Positions 1 to 7,344 are shown, counted from the stretch's first letter. The stretch: DNA of 10,058 bases from Ignavibacteriales bacterium (GCA_027347125.1 DAIERC010000163.1:1-10058); one strand, 5' to 3'. Made by a program: numbers and translations. The notes: generated from the sequence alone by a model not told the origin.

Positions 1-577
1 ACGGATAATCCAGCCAAAGATTAAACATGAACCTGTCAAGTTGTGCTTCGGGTAAAGGATAAGTGCCTTCCTGTTCAATCGGGTTTTGGGTTGCAAGAAC
101 AAAGAACGGCTCTTCGAGAGTATAAGTTGTTCCGGCTGTGGTTACCCTGTGTTCCTGCATTGCCTCTAACAAAGCTGCCTGGGTTTTAGGTGGTGTTCTG
201 TTTATTTCATCGGCAAGAATAACGTTGGCAAATACCGGCCCGGAAATAAATCTGAAATTTCTTTTCTTGCTTACCGGATCTTCTTCAATTAATTCCGTAC
301 CGGTAATATCGCTCGGCATTAAATCAGGAGTAAATTGAATGCGGCTGAACTTTAAATCCATTACTTCGGCAAGTGTTTTTATAAGCAGCGTTTTTGCCAG
401 GCCAGGTACGCCTACCAGAAGGCAGTGGCCTTTTGAGAGAAGCGAGATTAACAACTGATCGATTATTTCATCCTGGCCGATTATAACTTTGCCTATTTCA
501 CTTTTAATATTCTTTACCGTTTCGTTAAGTTTTTCTACCAACTTAACGTCGTCCGCCGGTGCTTCGTTTGTTTTCAA
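1..577 (-). CDS. MoxR-family AAA+ ATPase, C-terminus cut by window edge
   Basis: The 192 residues present are the N-terminal part of a MoxR-type AAA+ ATPase (families usually about 310-340 aa), so roughly the last 40% lies beyond position 1. Seen: Walker A GVPGLAKT at residues 56-63, Walker B NVILADE at 118-124, the MoxR-typical stretch INRTPPKTQAALLEAMQE just after it, sensor-1 ATQNP at 162-166, and LDRF at 180-183 where the arginine finger lies. The start is TTG at 577: an in-frame TAA lies two codons upstream, no ATG is suitable, and AGGA sits 7 nt ahead. MoxR proteins are chaperone-like ATPases, often working with VWA-domain proteins and DUF58 proteins on complex maturation or stress responses. 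Such partner genes would be expected further left and cannot be seen. It is the last visible gene of the minus-strand block, 53 nt after the SurA-like gene. Family assignment is firm; the exact role is not. Confidence 0.93.
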   Translation of the reverse strand, partial: MKTNEAPADDVKLVEKLNETVKNIKSEIGKVIIGQDEIIDQLLISLLSKGHCLLVGVPGLAKTLLIKTLAEVMDLKFSRIQFTPDLMPSDITGTELIEEDPVSKKRNFRFISGPVFANVILADEINRTPPKTQAALLEAMQEHRVTTAGTTYTLEEPFFVLATQNPIEQEGTYPLPEAQLDRFMFNLWLDYP

Positions 578-584
578 ATTTTAT

Positions 585-588
585 TCCT
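585..588 (-). promoter_or_regulatory. Ribosome binding site deciding the moxR TTG start
   Basis: AGGA on the minus strand ends 7 nt before the TTG at 577. In this reading frame a TAA stop (583-581) lies only one codon before the TTG, so no longer start is possible. The site supports TTG initiation directly. Confidence 0.6.
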
Positions 589-630
589 GATTTCTGACTA
601 ATTCAATTAAAAACTAAATCAAAAGAAAAT

Positions 631-1905
631 TTAAATTAATATTTTCCAATAAATTTTTTCTTTCAGCTCTTTAATCCACTCATTGTATTTTTGCTGCTTC
701 TTAAATTGGTCGGCCATTTTTTGCAATTCGGGATAATCCGTTTCAAGGCTAACCTGGTGCTGCGGAATTCTTTTTTCCAGGAGTACAATATGGTAGCCGT
801 AATTATCTTTCCCGTATTCCATTCTTTTGGGAAAACTGATCTCGCCTTCCTTTAATTTTGAAACAGTCTCAAGCAGCGAGGCGTCCAGCTGGTTTACAAA
901 AAAGGTTCCGAGGTCGCCGCCGTAAACAGATGATTCTTTATCCTCGCTGTATTTTTTTGCGAACTCTGCAAAGGTGCCCTTACCGGAAACAATGCTGTCT
1001 CTTATTGCTGTAAGAAATTCAATAGCATCCAGGTCAGCCTGGTCGCCTTTTTTAATTTTGATTAAGATATGCCTTACGTGAATTTTGTCGCCCCGTTTGT
1101 CAATCATCTGAATTATGTGGTAACCAACCGGCGATTCGACAACTCCCGATAATTCTCCGGGCTTTAAAGCGAAGGCCGCGGATTCAAACTCAGGATAAAA
1201 AACTCCTTTGCCTACCCATCCCAAGTCCCCGCCTTCCTGGGCGCTGCCGGGGTCTTCGGAATATTTTTTAGCAAGTTCGGCAAAATCCGCACCGTGTTTT
1301 AGCGAGTCGAGAATAGCTTCTGCTTTTTCATAATATTTTTGTTTCATCTTCTCGGTTACTTTGGGAATAATGAAGATATGCGCTATTTGCACTTTCTCCG
1401 GAGTAACGCCTAGTGAATCTTTGTATGTATTAAAAAATTGTTTAACTTCATTTCTCGTTGCCTGAACGTTACCGAATTTTTTTTCTTCAAGTTTTTGAAC
1501 CAGTATCTGTTTTTTAATGGGGTCCTCCAGAGTACGTTTAATTTTTTCTATACTCATCCCGTAAATCTGTTCAACTTTTTCTTTTGAGCCGTACTGTTGT
1601 TCAAAATAATTTATCTGGTAATTAATCCTGTTGTTTATCTCATCGTCGGTAACGGTAATTGAATCAAGCAGCGCCTGCGCATAGGCTAATTTTTCTTCAA
1701 TCATCTGGTTTAAAACCTGCTTTTCCAGGCCGGGCGTTGTGGGCTCTACTTTTCTTTGTGCCGCGAAAAGTTTTACCTGATAATCAAGCTCGCTTTTAAG
1801 TATTATTTCATTATCAACAACAGCGGCAACTTTATCTACTACCTGCTGCTGGGCAAATAAACTAACCGAAACAAAAAGAATAAAAACAAAAGTTTTTAAT
1901 TTCAT
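631..1905 (-). CDS. SurA-like periplasmic peptidyl-prolyl isomerase with two parvulin domains
   Basis: A 424-aa secreted foldase with the SurA layout. Residues 1-18 form a Sec signal peptide (Lys-rich start, hydrophobic core, likely cut in LFA|QQ). Residues about 20-165 are a helical SurA N-terminal chaperone domain beginning VVDKVAAVVDNEII. Parvulin (PpiC) domain 1 spans about 170-270, with AHIFI, YSEDPGSAQEGGDLGW and GYHIIQ. Domain 2 spans about 275-378, with RHILI, KYSED, GGDLGTF and GYHIV. A Lys/Glu-rich helical tail follows, as in SurA. Both parvulin domains keep their core motifs, so isomerase activity is plausible. SurA proteins chaperone unfolded outer-membrane proteins across the periplasm; that role is inferred from the architecture. 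The ATG has AGGTG about 5 nt upstream and starts 7 nt after the stop of the preceding foldase gene, so the two are almost certainly cotranscribed. I leave the symbol empty because several paralogues sit side by side. Confidence 0.92.
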   Translation of the reverse strand: MKLKTFVFILFVSVSLFAQQQVVDKVAAVVDNEIILKSELDYQVKLFAAQRKVEPTTPGLEKQVLNQMIEEKLAYAQALLDSITVTDDEINNRINYQINYFEQQYGSKEKVEQIYGMSIEKIKRTLEDPIKKQILVQKLEEKKFGNVQATRNEVKQFFNTYKDSLGVTPEKVQIAHIFIIPKVTEKMKQKYYEKAEAILDSLKHGADFAELAKKYSEDPGSAQEGGDLGWVGKGVFYPEFESAAFALKPGELSGVVESPVGYHIIQMIDKRGDKIHVRHILIKIKKGDQADLDAIEFLTAIRDSIVSGKGTFAEFAKKYSEDKESSVYGGDLGTFFVNQLDASLLETVSKLKEGEISFPKRMEYGKDNYGYHIVLLEKRIPQHQVSLETDYPELQKMADQFKKQQKYNEWIKELKEKIYWKILI

Positions 1906-1912
1906 TTTACAC

Positions 1913-2737
1913 CTAATTCCTAACTTCTATATCGTTGTTTGAATAAAGTTCTTTGATATAATTTTGAATAAGACTGTCTTTACGGTCGGCAATAAACCGG
2001 CTTTCAACATGCGGTTTAATTACATTAAACGGAGGAATGCTTCCTTTTGCGTATTTCTGAATTTCTTGGACTATAAAAAAATGCCCGGGGTCGTCGGAGA
2101 TAACGATGCTTATTTCTCCGGGATATAAAGATGTTACTATCCTGGATAATGAAACAGGATGTATCTCATAGGCGTACAAAAGTGAGTTATTGCTTACGCG
2201 CATAATTGAAGCATCGCCTTTAAATACGTTCAGCGCCTTTTCCCAGTCACTTTCCAAAACGGTTGAGCGGAATTGAACCGCCTTATCTTCATCGTTAAAA
2301 TCTATTAAGTTAATTAAATACGAATCATAAAATCTTTTAAAATCATCTTGATGCTGTTTATAATAATCCTCAACATCTTTCGGCTCAAAGTTCATTTTTT
2401 CTTCTTCATAGTACTTTTGCACCAATAAAGATGACGCCAATTCCCTCTGAGCTTCGTTTATCAGTTTCTTAAATTCGTCCTCTTTTAAAATTCCTTTTTT
2501 CACCGCTTCACGGTACATTACTTCGCGGTTAATCCAGTTCCTTATAACTTCGCTGACGTAAAAATTTGAAGCGGAGTTAGTATCAATCATTACGGCCAAT
2601 TGTTCCTTTGTCAGATAAACATCATTTACCTTGGCCACAAAATCTTTTTGAGGTGATTTTTTACCGCAGCCGTAAAAAGCTGCGGTAAGGAAAATAGCTA
2701 GAGCAATTGTTCTAATTTGTTTTGAATGCTTCTTCAA
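1913..2737 (-). CDS. SurA/PpiC-like foldase lipoprotein with a degenerate parvulin domain
   Basis: A 274-aa protein if begun at the TTG at 2737. That start gives a compact lipoprotein signal peptide: MKKHSK, a hydrophobic core, then FYGC at residues 21-24, where Cys24 would be lipidated. An ATG at 2800 is also open, but it adds 21 residues ahead of the signal and enlarges the overlap with the upstream gene from 26 to 89 nt. Neither start has a convincing Shine-Dalgarno sequence, so the choice rests on the signal peptide. Residues about 32-130 resemble a SurA-type helical chaperone domain (VNDVYLTKEQL, then long charged helices). Residues about 137-228 align in outline with a parvulin domain (SYLINLIDF, YPGEISIVI, GHFFIVQEI), but the YSxDPGS-GGDLG active-site stretch is missing. 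It is therefore probably a chaperone rather than an active isomerase. It lies between two active-looking homologues and was probably produced by duplication. Confidence 0.8.
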   Translation of the reverse strand: MKKHSKQIRTIALAIFLTAAFYGCGKKSPQKDFVAKVNDVYLTKEQLAVMIDTNSASNFYVSEVIRNWINREVMYREAVKKGILKEDEFKKLINEAQRELASSLLVQKYYEEEKMNFEPKDVEDYYKQHQDDFKRFYDSYLINLIDFNDEDKAVQFRSTVLESDWEKALNVFKGDASIMRVSNNSLLYAYEIHPVSLSRIVTSLYPGEISIVISDDPGHFFIVQEIQKYAKGSIPPFNVIKPHVESRFIADRKDSLIQNYIKELYSNNDIEVRN

Positions 2738-4685
2738 GTTTGTCGTAATAAATTTCTGGTTTATATAATTTTTTAAGCTGATTGATATAATCGTTCTCAT
2801 GCCGCTTAATTTCTACTTCCTGGTAAGCGCTGGACACTTCGGCCTTGGCTTCTTCAAAAGTTTTAAGATGAGACGGAATCTTTTTAATTAATTTTACGAT
2901 AGAATAACCGCCTTCCACACTAAACGGTTTTGAATAAGTACCCGGTTCCGTTAAGCTATTCGCTTCCTTCGCATATGGCGAAGAAGCAGCATCAACAATA
3001 CCCCAGTATCCCTTTTTTACTTTTAACTCGGGCCGTTCGGTATATTTATTTGCAACAGACTCAAAACTTTCGCCGCTTTGAAGAAGTTTATAATCTTTAT
3101 TTATAACCGAATCCGTCTTCGCAAATATTTCGCTGAATTCCACCTGGTCCGGCCATACGTATTTGTCTTTGTTCTTTTCATAGTACTGGCGAAGATCGGT
3201 TGAGTCGATTTTTACCTTGTTCCAAACTTCATCTTCCTGAAGCCTGAAAATATAAATTCCGTTTTTATAATTCTCCATCAACTCGGCAAATTTAGGATCT
3301 GTTTTATCAAGATTGTAGGCGTCGTTTTCAAGCATAACCTCGCCGCTAATTTTATCTATTGCTTGATTAACAAGCGCAGGGGTTACGGGCAGGTTTGTAT
3401 AATTTTTTTCTTCGCCTAATCTATCCCAAAAATCGCCTACGGTAAACGATTTGCCGTCATACGTAAAAAGCGCTTCGTTTTTTATTTTATCTATTTCAGG
3501 ATTAGCCTGACCAACTTTAAGTGAATCGCCCAAACCAATAATGTCTTTTTCGGTTTGTCCGTTTAACGCATAATTATATTTTGCTTCAAGCTTGTTTATA
3601 AGAGTATCATAATCGGCCTGGTATCGGGTTTTCTGGTAAATCTCTTTCAGCTTGTCGCGGTCTTCTTCAAGTGTGGGATATGGTTTAACGCCTGTTAGTT
3701 TGATGATGTGGTAACCATATCTGGTTTTTACGATACCGGAAATATCTCCGATGTTTTTCAAATTGAAAGCTGCCTCTGCAAAATGTTTTACCACCATCCG
3801 GATTCCGAAATAACCCAGGTCGCCGCCTTTTATTTTACTGCCGGGGTCATCTGAATATTCTTTTGCCAGCGCGGCAAAATCTTCACCTTGTTTTAATTTC
3901 TGCATAACCGTATCAATTTTTTCCCATGTACCGGTTGTATCAACCTGCCCGCTGCTGTTGCGGAAAGCTACCAGGATATGGCTGGCTCTAATTTCAGGCC
4001 TTCGTTCCCTTTTATCAGTAACTTTAATTATATGAAAGCCGTACTGGGTTTGAATAACCTTGGGATAAATGTTACCCGGTTCGGTTGCGTAAAAAGCATC
4101 TTCAAATTCATAAGGAAGTTCGCCGGCTGTAACGTAAAATATATCGCCGCCATCGCTCGCTGAAAATTTATCGTCGGAGTATTTTTTCACCATCTCGTCC
4201 CAGTTTGCACCGTTCTTTAAACTGTCAAGAATTCTTTCGGCTTTTTCCTTTGCCGCTTGCGGACCTGTTGAATCTGGGCGAATCATCAAATGACTTACCC
4301 TGTATTCCCATTTTCTACGGTTATATAATTTTTCTACGGCGGGCTCAATTAATTTTTTATCAAGTATGTATGTAACGCCGATTTCTTTTTTATAATTACG
4401 AATTTCTGCCTGCAACGACGAGTCTTGATCATAGCCTCTTACAAAAGCGTCTCTAAGTTTCATGCGGAAATCGACGTAAAGATTCAAATAATTTTTCATT
4501 TTGGACAAACTATCTTTTTTAGCCTGTTCAATTCCGCCTACGTTGCTTGCATAAGCTTTTTCAAATTCTTTTAACCCTATGGTCTGGTCTCCAAATTTTG
4601 CAATGACTTGAGAATTTTGCGGCGAACACGAATAAAAAACGAACGCTAGAACAAATGAAAGAAGTGTAGCAGCTCTAAACAGCAT
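2712..4685 (-). CDS. Large peptidyl-prolyl isomerase lipoprotein, two parvulin domains plus a degenerate third
   Basis: A 657-aa PpiC/SurA/PpiD-like foldase. The N-terminus is a lipoprotein signal with FYSC at residues 17-20, so Cys20 is the likely lipidation site. A helical chaperone-like segment follows (about 27-120). Parvulin domain 1 (about 127-225) shows VSHLMI, KYSDD, DGGDIF and YGFHIIK. Domain 2 (about 231-332) is the most canonical, with ASHILVAF, YSDDPGS, GGDLGYF and YGYHIIKL. A linker and second helical region (about 340-505) come next, then a third parvulin-like unit (about 512-602) that keeps the outline VEFSEIF...KKGYWG...GGYSIVKL but has lost the His and GGDLG residues. The ATG is preceded by GGAGGA with 8-nt spacing, the strongest ribosome site in the window. 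The protein probably folds exported or outer-membrane proteins while anchored to a membrane. Which membrane cannot be told from the sequence. Confidence 0.92.
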   Translation of the reverse strand: MLFRAATLLSFVLAFVFYSCSPQNSQVIAKFGDQTIGLKEFEKAYASNVGGIEQAKKDSLSKMKNYLNLYVDFRMKLRDAFVRGYDQDSSLQAEIRNYKKEIGVTYILDKKLIEPAVEKLYNRRKWEYRVSHLMIRPDSTGPQAAKEKAERILDSLKNGANWDEMVKKYSDDKFSASDGGDIFYVTAGELPYEFEDAFYATEPGNIYPKVIQTQYGFHIIKVTDKRERRPEIRASHILVAFRNSSGQVDTTGTWEKIDTVMQKLKQGEDFAALAKEYSDDPGSKIKGGDLGYFGIRMVVKHFAEAAFNLKNIGDISGIVKTRYGYHIIKLTGVKPYPTLEEDRDKLKEIYQKTRYQADYDTLINKLEAKYNYALNGQTEKDIIGLGDSLKVGQANPEIDKIKNEALFTYDGKSFTVGDFWDRLGEEKNYTNLPVTPALVNQAIDKISGEVMLENDAYNLDKTDPKFAELMENYKNGIYIFRLQEDEVWNKVKIDSTDLRQYYEKNKDKYVWPDQVEFSEIFAKTDSVINKDYKLLQSGESFESVANKYTERPELKVKKGYWGIVDAASSPYAKEANSLTEPGTYSKPFSVEGGYSIVKLIKKIPSHLKTFEEAKAEVSSAYQEVEIKRHENDYINQLKKLYKPEIYYDKLEEAFKTN

Positions 4686-4693
4686 CTAGTTAT

Positions 4694-4756
4694 TCCTCCA
4701 ATTAAGTTATATCAAATTTAGCTGGTTATTTTACTTATTGAGCCTTTGAAAATCAA
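4694..4756 (-). promoter_or_regulatory. Candidate promoter and strong RBS for the foldase gene cluster
   Basis: On the minus strand, TTGATT (4756-4751) and TAAAAT (4733-4728) are separated by 17 nt, a good fit to a sigma-70 type -35/-10 pair, with transcription expected to begin near 4721. GGAGGA (4699-4694) then sits 8 nt before the ATG at 4685. A Bacteroidota-type -7 element TAAATTTG (4720-4713) matches TAnnTTTG, but no TTTG stands at the usual -33 distance, so it is the weaker choice. Either promoter would let the foldase genes be expressed apart from metG. Confidence 0.45.
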
Positions 4757-4815
4757 GGTAAATGGATGCACAAATGCAGCCGCGATTAATAATTACACTT
4801 TTTGAAATGAAGAAT

Positions 4816-6858
4816 TTACCTAACTCTTGTTCCTGTTTTAACCGGATCACCCACCGAAATTACGTTCAGGCTGCCTTTCTCGTCTTCAACCGCAAGAACC
4901 ATCCCCTGCGATTCTAACCCCATTAATTTAGCAGGTTTTAAATTGGCAACAACAACAACTTTTTTATTTACTAAGTCCTCCGGCTTATAGCTTTTGGCTA
5001 TTCCGGCTATTATCTGTCGCTCTTCATTTTCTATTTTTACTTTTAGTTTCAGCAGCTTATCACTCTTCTCCAGCTTTTCGGCCGAAATTATTTGAGCAAC
5101 TTTAAGCTGCACTTTCATAAAATCATCAATTGTAATTTGCCCGGTTTCTTTCACTTCGCCGGTTTCTTCTTTTTTACCCAGCTTCAACATCTGGGATTCG
5201 ATTATATCGTCTTCTATTTTAGGAAAAATAATTTCCGCCATTTTAAGTTGATGCCCTTCTTGTAAATTTTCAAAGCCGCAATTATCCCAACTGGTTTTTT
5301 CCGCGTTAAGCATATAAAACAGTTTTGAAGAAGAAAAAGGTACAACGGGATTCATCAGTTCAGCAAGCGTGTAAATAGCCTGAAGGCAAACGTAAAGCGT
5401 GGTAGAACATATGGCTTTGTCTGATTTCACGGTTTTCCACGGCTCAGAATCGTTAAAATATTTATTCCCGGCCCTCGCAAGATTCATTACTTCCAGTACG
5501 CCGTCTCTAATTTTGTAAGCTTCGAATAATTTGGAAATCTTTTCCGGGTACCCGGAAATTACTTTTAGCATTTCCTCATCAATGGCCTGCAAACTGCCCC
5601 TGGCGGGAACTTTCCCATCGAAATGTTTGTGTATAAAAGTAAACGTGCGGTTAATAAAATTGCCAAGTATGTCGGCAAGCTCGCTGTTATTTCTTAGCTG
5701 AAATTCTTTCCAGTAAAAATCTGTGTCCCTGCTTTCGGGAAGATTTGCAGCTAACGTATAACGCAGCGGATCGGCAGGAAAAAGATTAAGGAAATCACTT
5801 ACATCTATGCCCCAGTTTCTACTTTTGGAAAATTTTTTACCCTCAAAATTAAGGAATTCGTTTGCCGGAACATTTTGCGGCAACACGTATTTAGCTTTAT
5901 CGCCGTCATTCCATGCCATTAGCATTGCCGGAAAAACGATGCAATGGAAAACCACGTTGTCTTTACCGATGAAAGCAATATATTTTGTAGATATATCCTG
6001 CCAGTATTTTTTCCATAAATCAGGTTCGCCGCGCATTGCGGATAATTCTTTTGTGGAAGAAATATAACCTAGCACCGCTTCGAACCAGACATAAAGAACT
6101 TTGCCTTCAGCCGAATCGATAGGTACTTTTATTCCCCAATCCAGGTCTCTTGTTACGGCTCTGTCTTCAAGACCGTCTTTAAACCATCCGCGGCAATATT
6201 GAAGAACATTTTCTTTCCAGCCGTATTTGCGGTTCATCTCGTCAATATATTCTTCAAGCCTTTTCTGATATTTGCCAAGCGGGAAAAACCAGTGTGATGT
6301 TTCTTTTAAAACGGGTGTTTGCCCGGTTATTTTGCTTTTTGGGTTTTTTAATTCATCAGGCTGATAAAGTGCGCCGCAATTCTCGCATTCGTCGCTTCTT
6401 GCCTCATCATAACCGCAGTTTGGGCAGGTGCCTTCAACGTACCTATCCGGCAAAAACATTTTAGCTTTCTCATCGTAAAACTGCATAGAATGTTTTTCAT
6501 TAAGGATGCCACGGTTGTAAAATTCAAGAAAAAAATCTTTTCCCGTTTCGTGATGTATAGGAAGACTTGTTCTTGAATAATTATCGAAGCTCATGCCGAA
6601 CCGTTCGAAAGCTTCTTTATTTTGTGAATGGTACCTGTCGATAATTTGTTTAGGTTTTACGCCTTCTTTATCGGCGCTAATAGTAATCGGCACTCCGTGT
6701 TCATCGGAACCGCAAATAAAAATAATATCACTTCCCTTCAGCCGATGGTATCTAACATAAATATCCGCCGGAAGGTATGCCCCGCTTAAATGCCCGAGGT
6801 GTATGGGACCGTTTGCGTATGGAAGTGCTGCCGTAACTAGAATTTTCTGCTGTAACAA
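4816..6858 (-). CDS. metG: Methionyl-tRNA synthetase with C-terminal tRNA-binding domain
   Basis: This cytoplasmic class I synthetase charges initiator and elongator tRNA-Met with methionine using ATP. The 680 residues match full-length bacterial MetG. Seen in order: the Rossmann start ILVTAALPYANGPIHLGH with the HIGH-type motif HLGH at 20-23; a zinc knuckle with Cys145, Cys148, Cys158 and Cys161; the catalytic-core motif VLYVWFEA at 254-261; the KMSKS-type loop as KFSKS at 342-346; a helical anticodon-binding domain (about 390-545); a short Lys/Glu linker; and an OB-fold tRNA-binding domain from about 577 (IDDFMKVQLKVAQI) to the end, which in homologues also dimerises. The start is TTG at 6858: it places the ILVTAALPYANGP motif at the usual N-terminal distance, and no ATG occurs just upstream in frame. 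Only a weak GGA lies 7 nt upstream. The gene heads the minus-strand block, and 130 nt separate its stop from the next gene. Confidence 0.98.
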   Translation of the reverse strand: MLQQKILVTAALPYANGPIHLGHLSGAYLPADIYVRYHRLKGSDIIFICGSDEHGVPITISADKEGVKPKQIIDRYHSQNKEAFERFGMSFDNYSRTSLPIHHETGKDFFLEFYNRGILNEKHSMQFYDEKAKMFLPDRYVEGTCPNCGYDEARSDECENCGALYQPDELKNPKSKITGQTPVLKETSHWFFPLGKYQKRLEEYIDEMNRKYGWKENVLQYCRGWFKDGLEDRAVTRDLDWGIKVPIDSAEGKVLYVWFEAVLGYISSTKELSAMRGEPDLWKKYWQDISTKYIAFIGKDNVVFHCIVFPAMLMAWNDGDKAKYVLPQNVPANEFLNFEGKKFSKSRNWGIDVSDFLNLFPADPLRYTLAANLPESRDTDFYWKEFQLRNNSELADILGNFINRTFTFIHKHFDGKVPARGSLQAIDEEMLKVISGYPEKISKLFEAYKIRDGVLEVMNLARAGNKYFNDSEPWKTVKSDKAICSTTLYVCLQAIYTLAELMNPVVPFSSSKLFYMLNAEKTSWDNCGFENLQEGHQLKMAEIIFPKIEDDIIESQMLKLGKKEETGEVKETGQITIDDFMKVQLKVAQIISAEKLEKSDKLLKLKVKIENEERQIIAGIAKSYKPEDLVNKKVVVVANLKPAKLMGLESQGMVLAVEDEKGSLNVISVGDPVKTGTRVR

Positions 6859-6982
6859 ATTTAATCCGTAAGATTTTAAAAAAATGATGTTAAATATAAT
6901 GATTTTTTAAGTACGAATTAAAACTTACTGAAAGTTTTAGAGGTTAGACGAAAAACGGTGATTTGTGTTCAAGATAATGGTC

Positions 6983-7072
6983 GGGCTGTTGTTTGTCGTA
7001 GCATTTTACCTGGAAATTCAAAAATTTCGTCTTCATCAAAGAAGCTGCAAGCAATCCATCAAACAACAGCCC
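6983..7072. repeat. Perfect 13-bp inverted repeat enclosing two small hairpins
   Basis: The left arm GGGCTGTTGTTTG (6983-6995) and right arm CAAACAACAGCCC (7060-7072) are exact reverse complements separated by 64 nt. Inside lie two short hairpins: GAAATT-caaa-AATTTC (7013-7028) and CTTC-atcaaa-GAAG (7031-7044). Folded as RNA or cruciform DNA this would give a long closing stem with two inner stem-loops. By rough reckoning a perfect 13-bp match is not expected by chance in 500 bp. The island is about 39% GC by my count, clearly above its AT-rich flanks. It could be a dispersed repeat or MITE-like remnant, an unrecognised structured RNA, or the remains of a gene. A rightward terminator is unlikely because no T-run follows the stem and no gene ends here. 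Confidence 0.5.
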
Positions 7073-7248
7073 ATAAAAATTTTCAAGATTTGTGCCGGAT
7101 AGGTTAGAAATTACTTCTTAATTATAATCCACATATGAAGTTTTCCAACTTTTCATAATAATATTATCGGAAAAGGATTAAAAACCTTTAGCCCTTTCTT
7201 ATTGTTTTACAAATTATCTTATACGAAACATAAAATAATTGTTCATTC

Positions 7249-7278
7249 ACCGATTATTAGCCGGTTTCTACCGATTTT
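7249..7278 (+). promoter_or_regulatory. Candidate LytTR response-regulator binding site
   Basis: Two 9-bp direct repeats, ACCGATTAT (7249-7257) and ACCGATTTT (7270-7278), are separated by 12 bp. LytTR-domain regulators typically bind paired 9-bp direct repeats with 12-13 bp between them, with a consensus close to [TA][AC][CA]GTTN[AG][TG]. By that reading the first copy matches 8 of 9 positions and the second 7 of 9. The site lies 67 bp before the first gene of an operon that itself encodes a LytTR regulator, which suggests autoregulation. Repeat and spacing are seen directly; binding is inference. Confidence 0.4.
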
Positions 7279-7344
7279 TACTGTAAAAACCCCGGCCCGG
7301 TTATTAATTTTAACTCCGAAGAAAAAAACTTTAGGATAAACGGG

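Larger units (their letters stand above)
6859..7344. other. Divergent intergenic region of 486 bp
   Basis: This stretch separates metG (leftward) from the HMA-like gene (rightward) and must hold promoters for both directions. It is mostly AT-rich, with one GC-richer island at about 6979-7100 carrying a 13-bp inverted repeat and a possible LytTR operator at 7249-7278, both listed separately. For metG, TATATT on the minus strand about 30-40 nt upstream is a possible -10 element without a good -35 partner. Near the rightward gene, TTTACT (7277-7282) and TTATTA (7301-7306), 18 nt apart, could be a weak promoter just after the direct repeats. I see no tRNA, known riboswitch or convincing terminator. 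Confidence 0.6.

Noticed and set aside
342..346. Treating the KFSKS variant of the MetG signature (protein residues 342-346) as anomalous
   Set aside because: The position after the first Lys is often variable in KMSKS loops, and the essential Lys-Ser-Lys-Ser pattern is otherwise kept, so this is ordinary variation.
5807..6067. 86-aa plus-strand open frame inside metG
   Set aside because: It lies antisense to the KFSKS and core region of MetG, where conserved coding sequence on the other strand explains the openness.
6941..7108. Direct repeat AGGTTAGA at 6941-6948 and 7101-7108 as a target-site duplication, or GTTAGAC as an integron attC core
   Set aside because: An 8-mer match is expected by chance within an AT-rich 500-bp region. 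The inverted repeat arms do not abut the copies, and I found no matching RYYYAAC partner box in attC layout.
6944..7117. Minus-strand open frame of 57 codons through the intergenic island, possible small gene
   Set aside because: It has no good start or ribosome site (the only ATG, at 7036, leaves 30 residues), and other frames on both strands are also open there. Absence of stops reflects the local composition, so I do not call a CDS.
7123..7128. TATAAT as a promoter -10 element
   Set aside because: No acceptable -35 lies 16-18 bp upstream on the plus strand. On the minus strand TTGGAA-16-TATAAT can be drawn, but it would sit about 260 bp from metG in very AT-rich DNA where such hexamers are common.
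7172..7189. Small hairpin AAAGG / CCTTT as a terminator
   Set aside because: Only a 5-bp stem with an 8-nt loop, no T-run, and no gene ending nearby.
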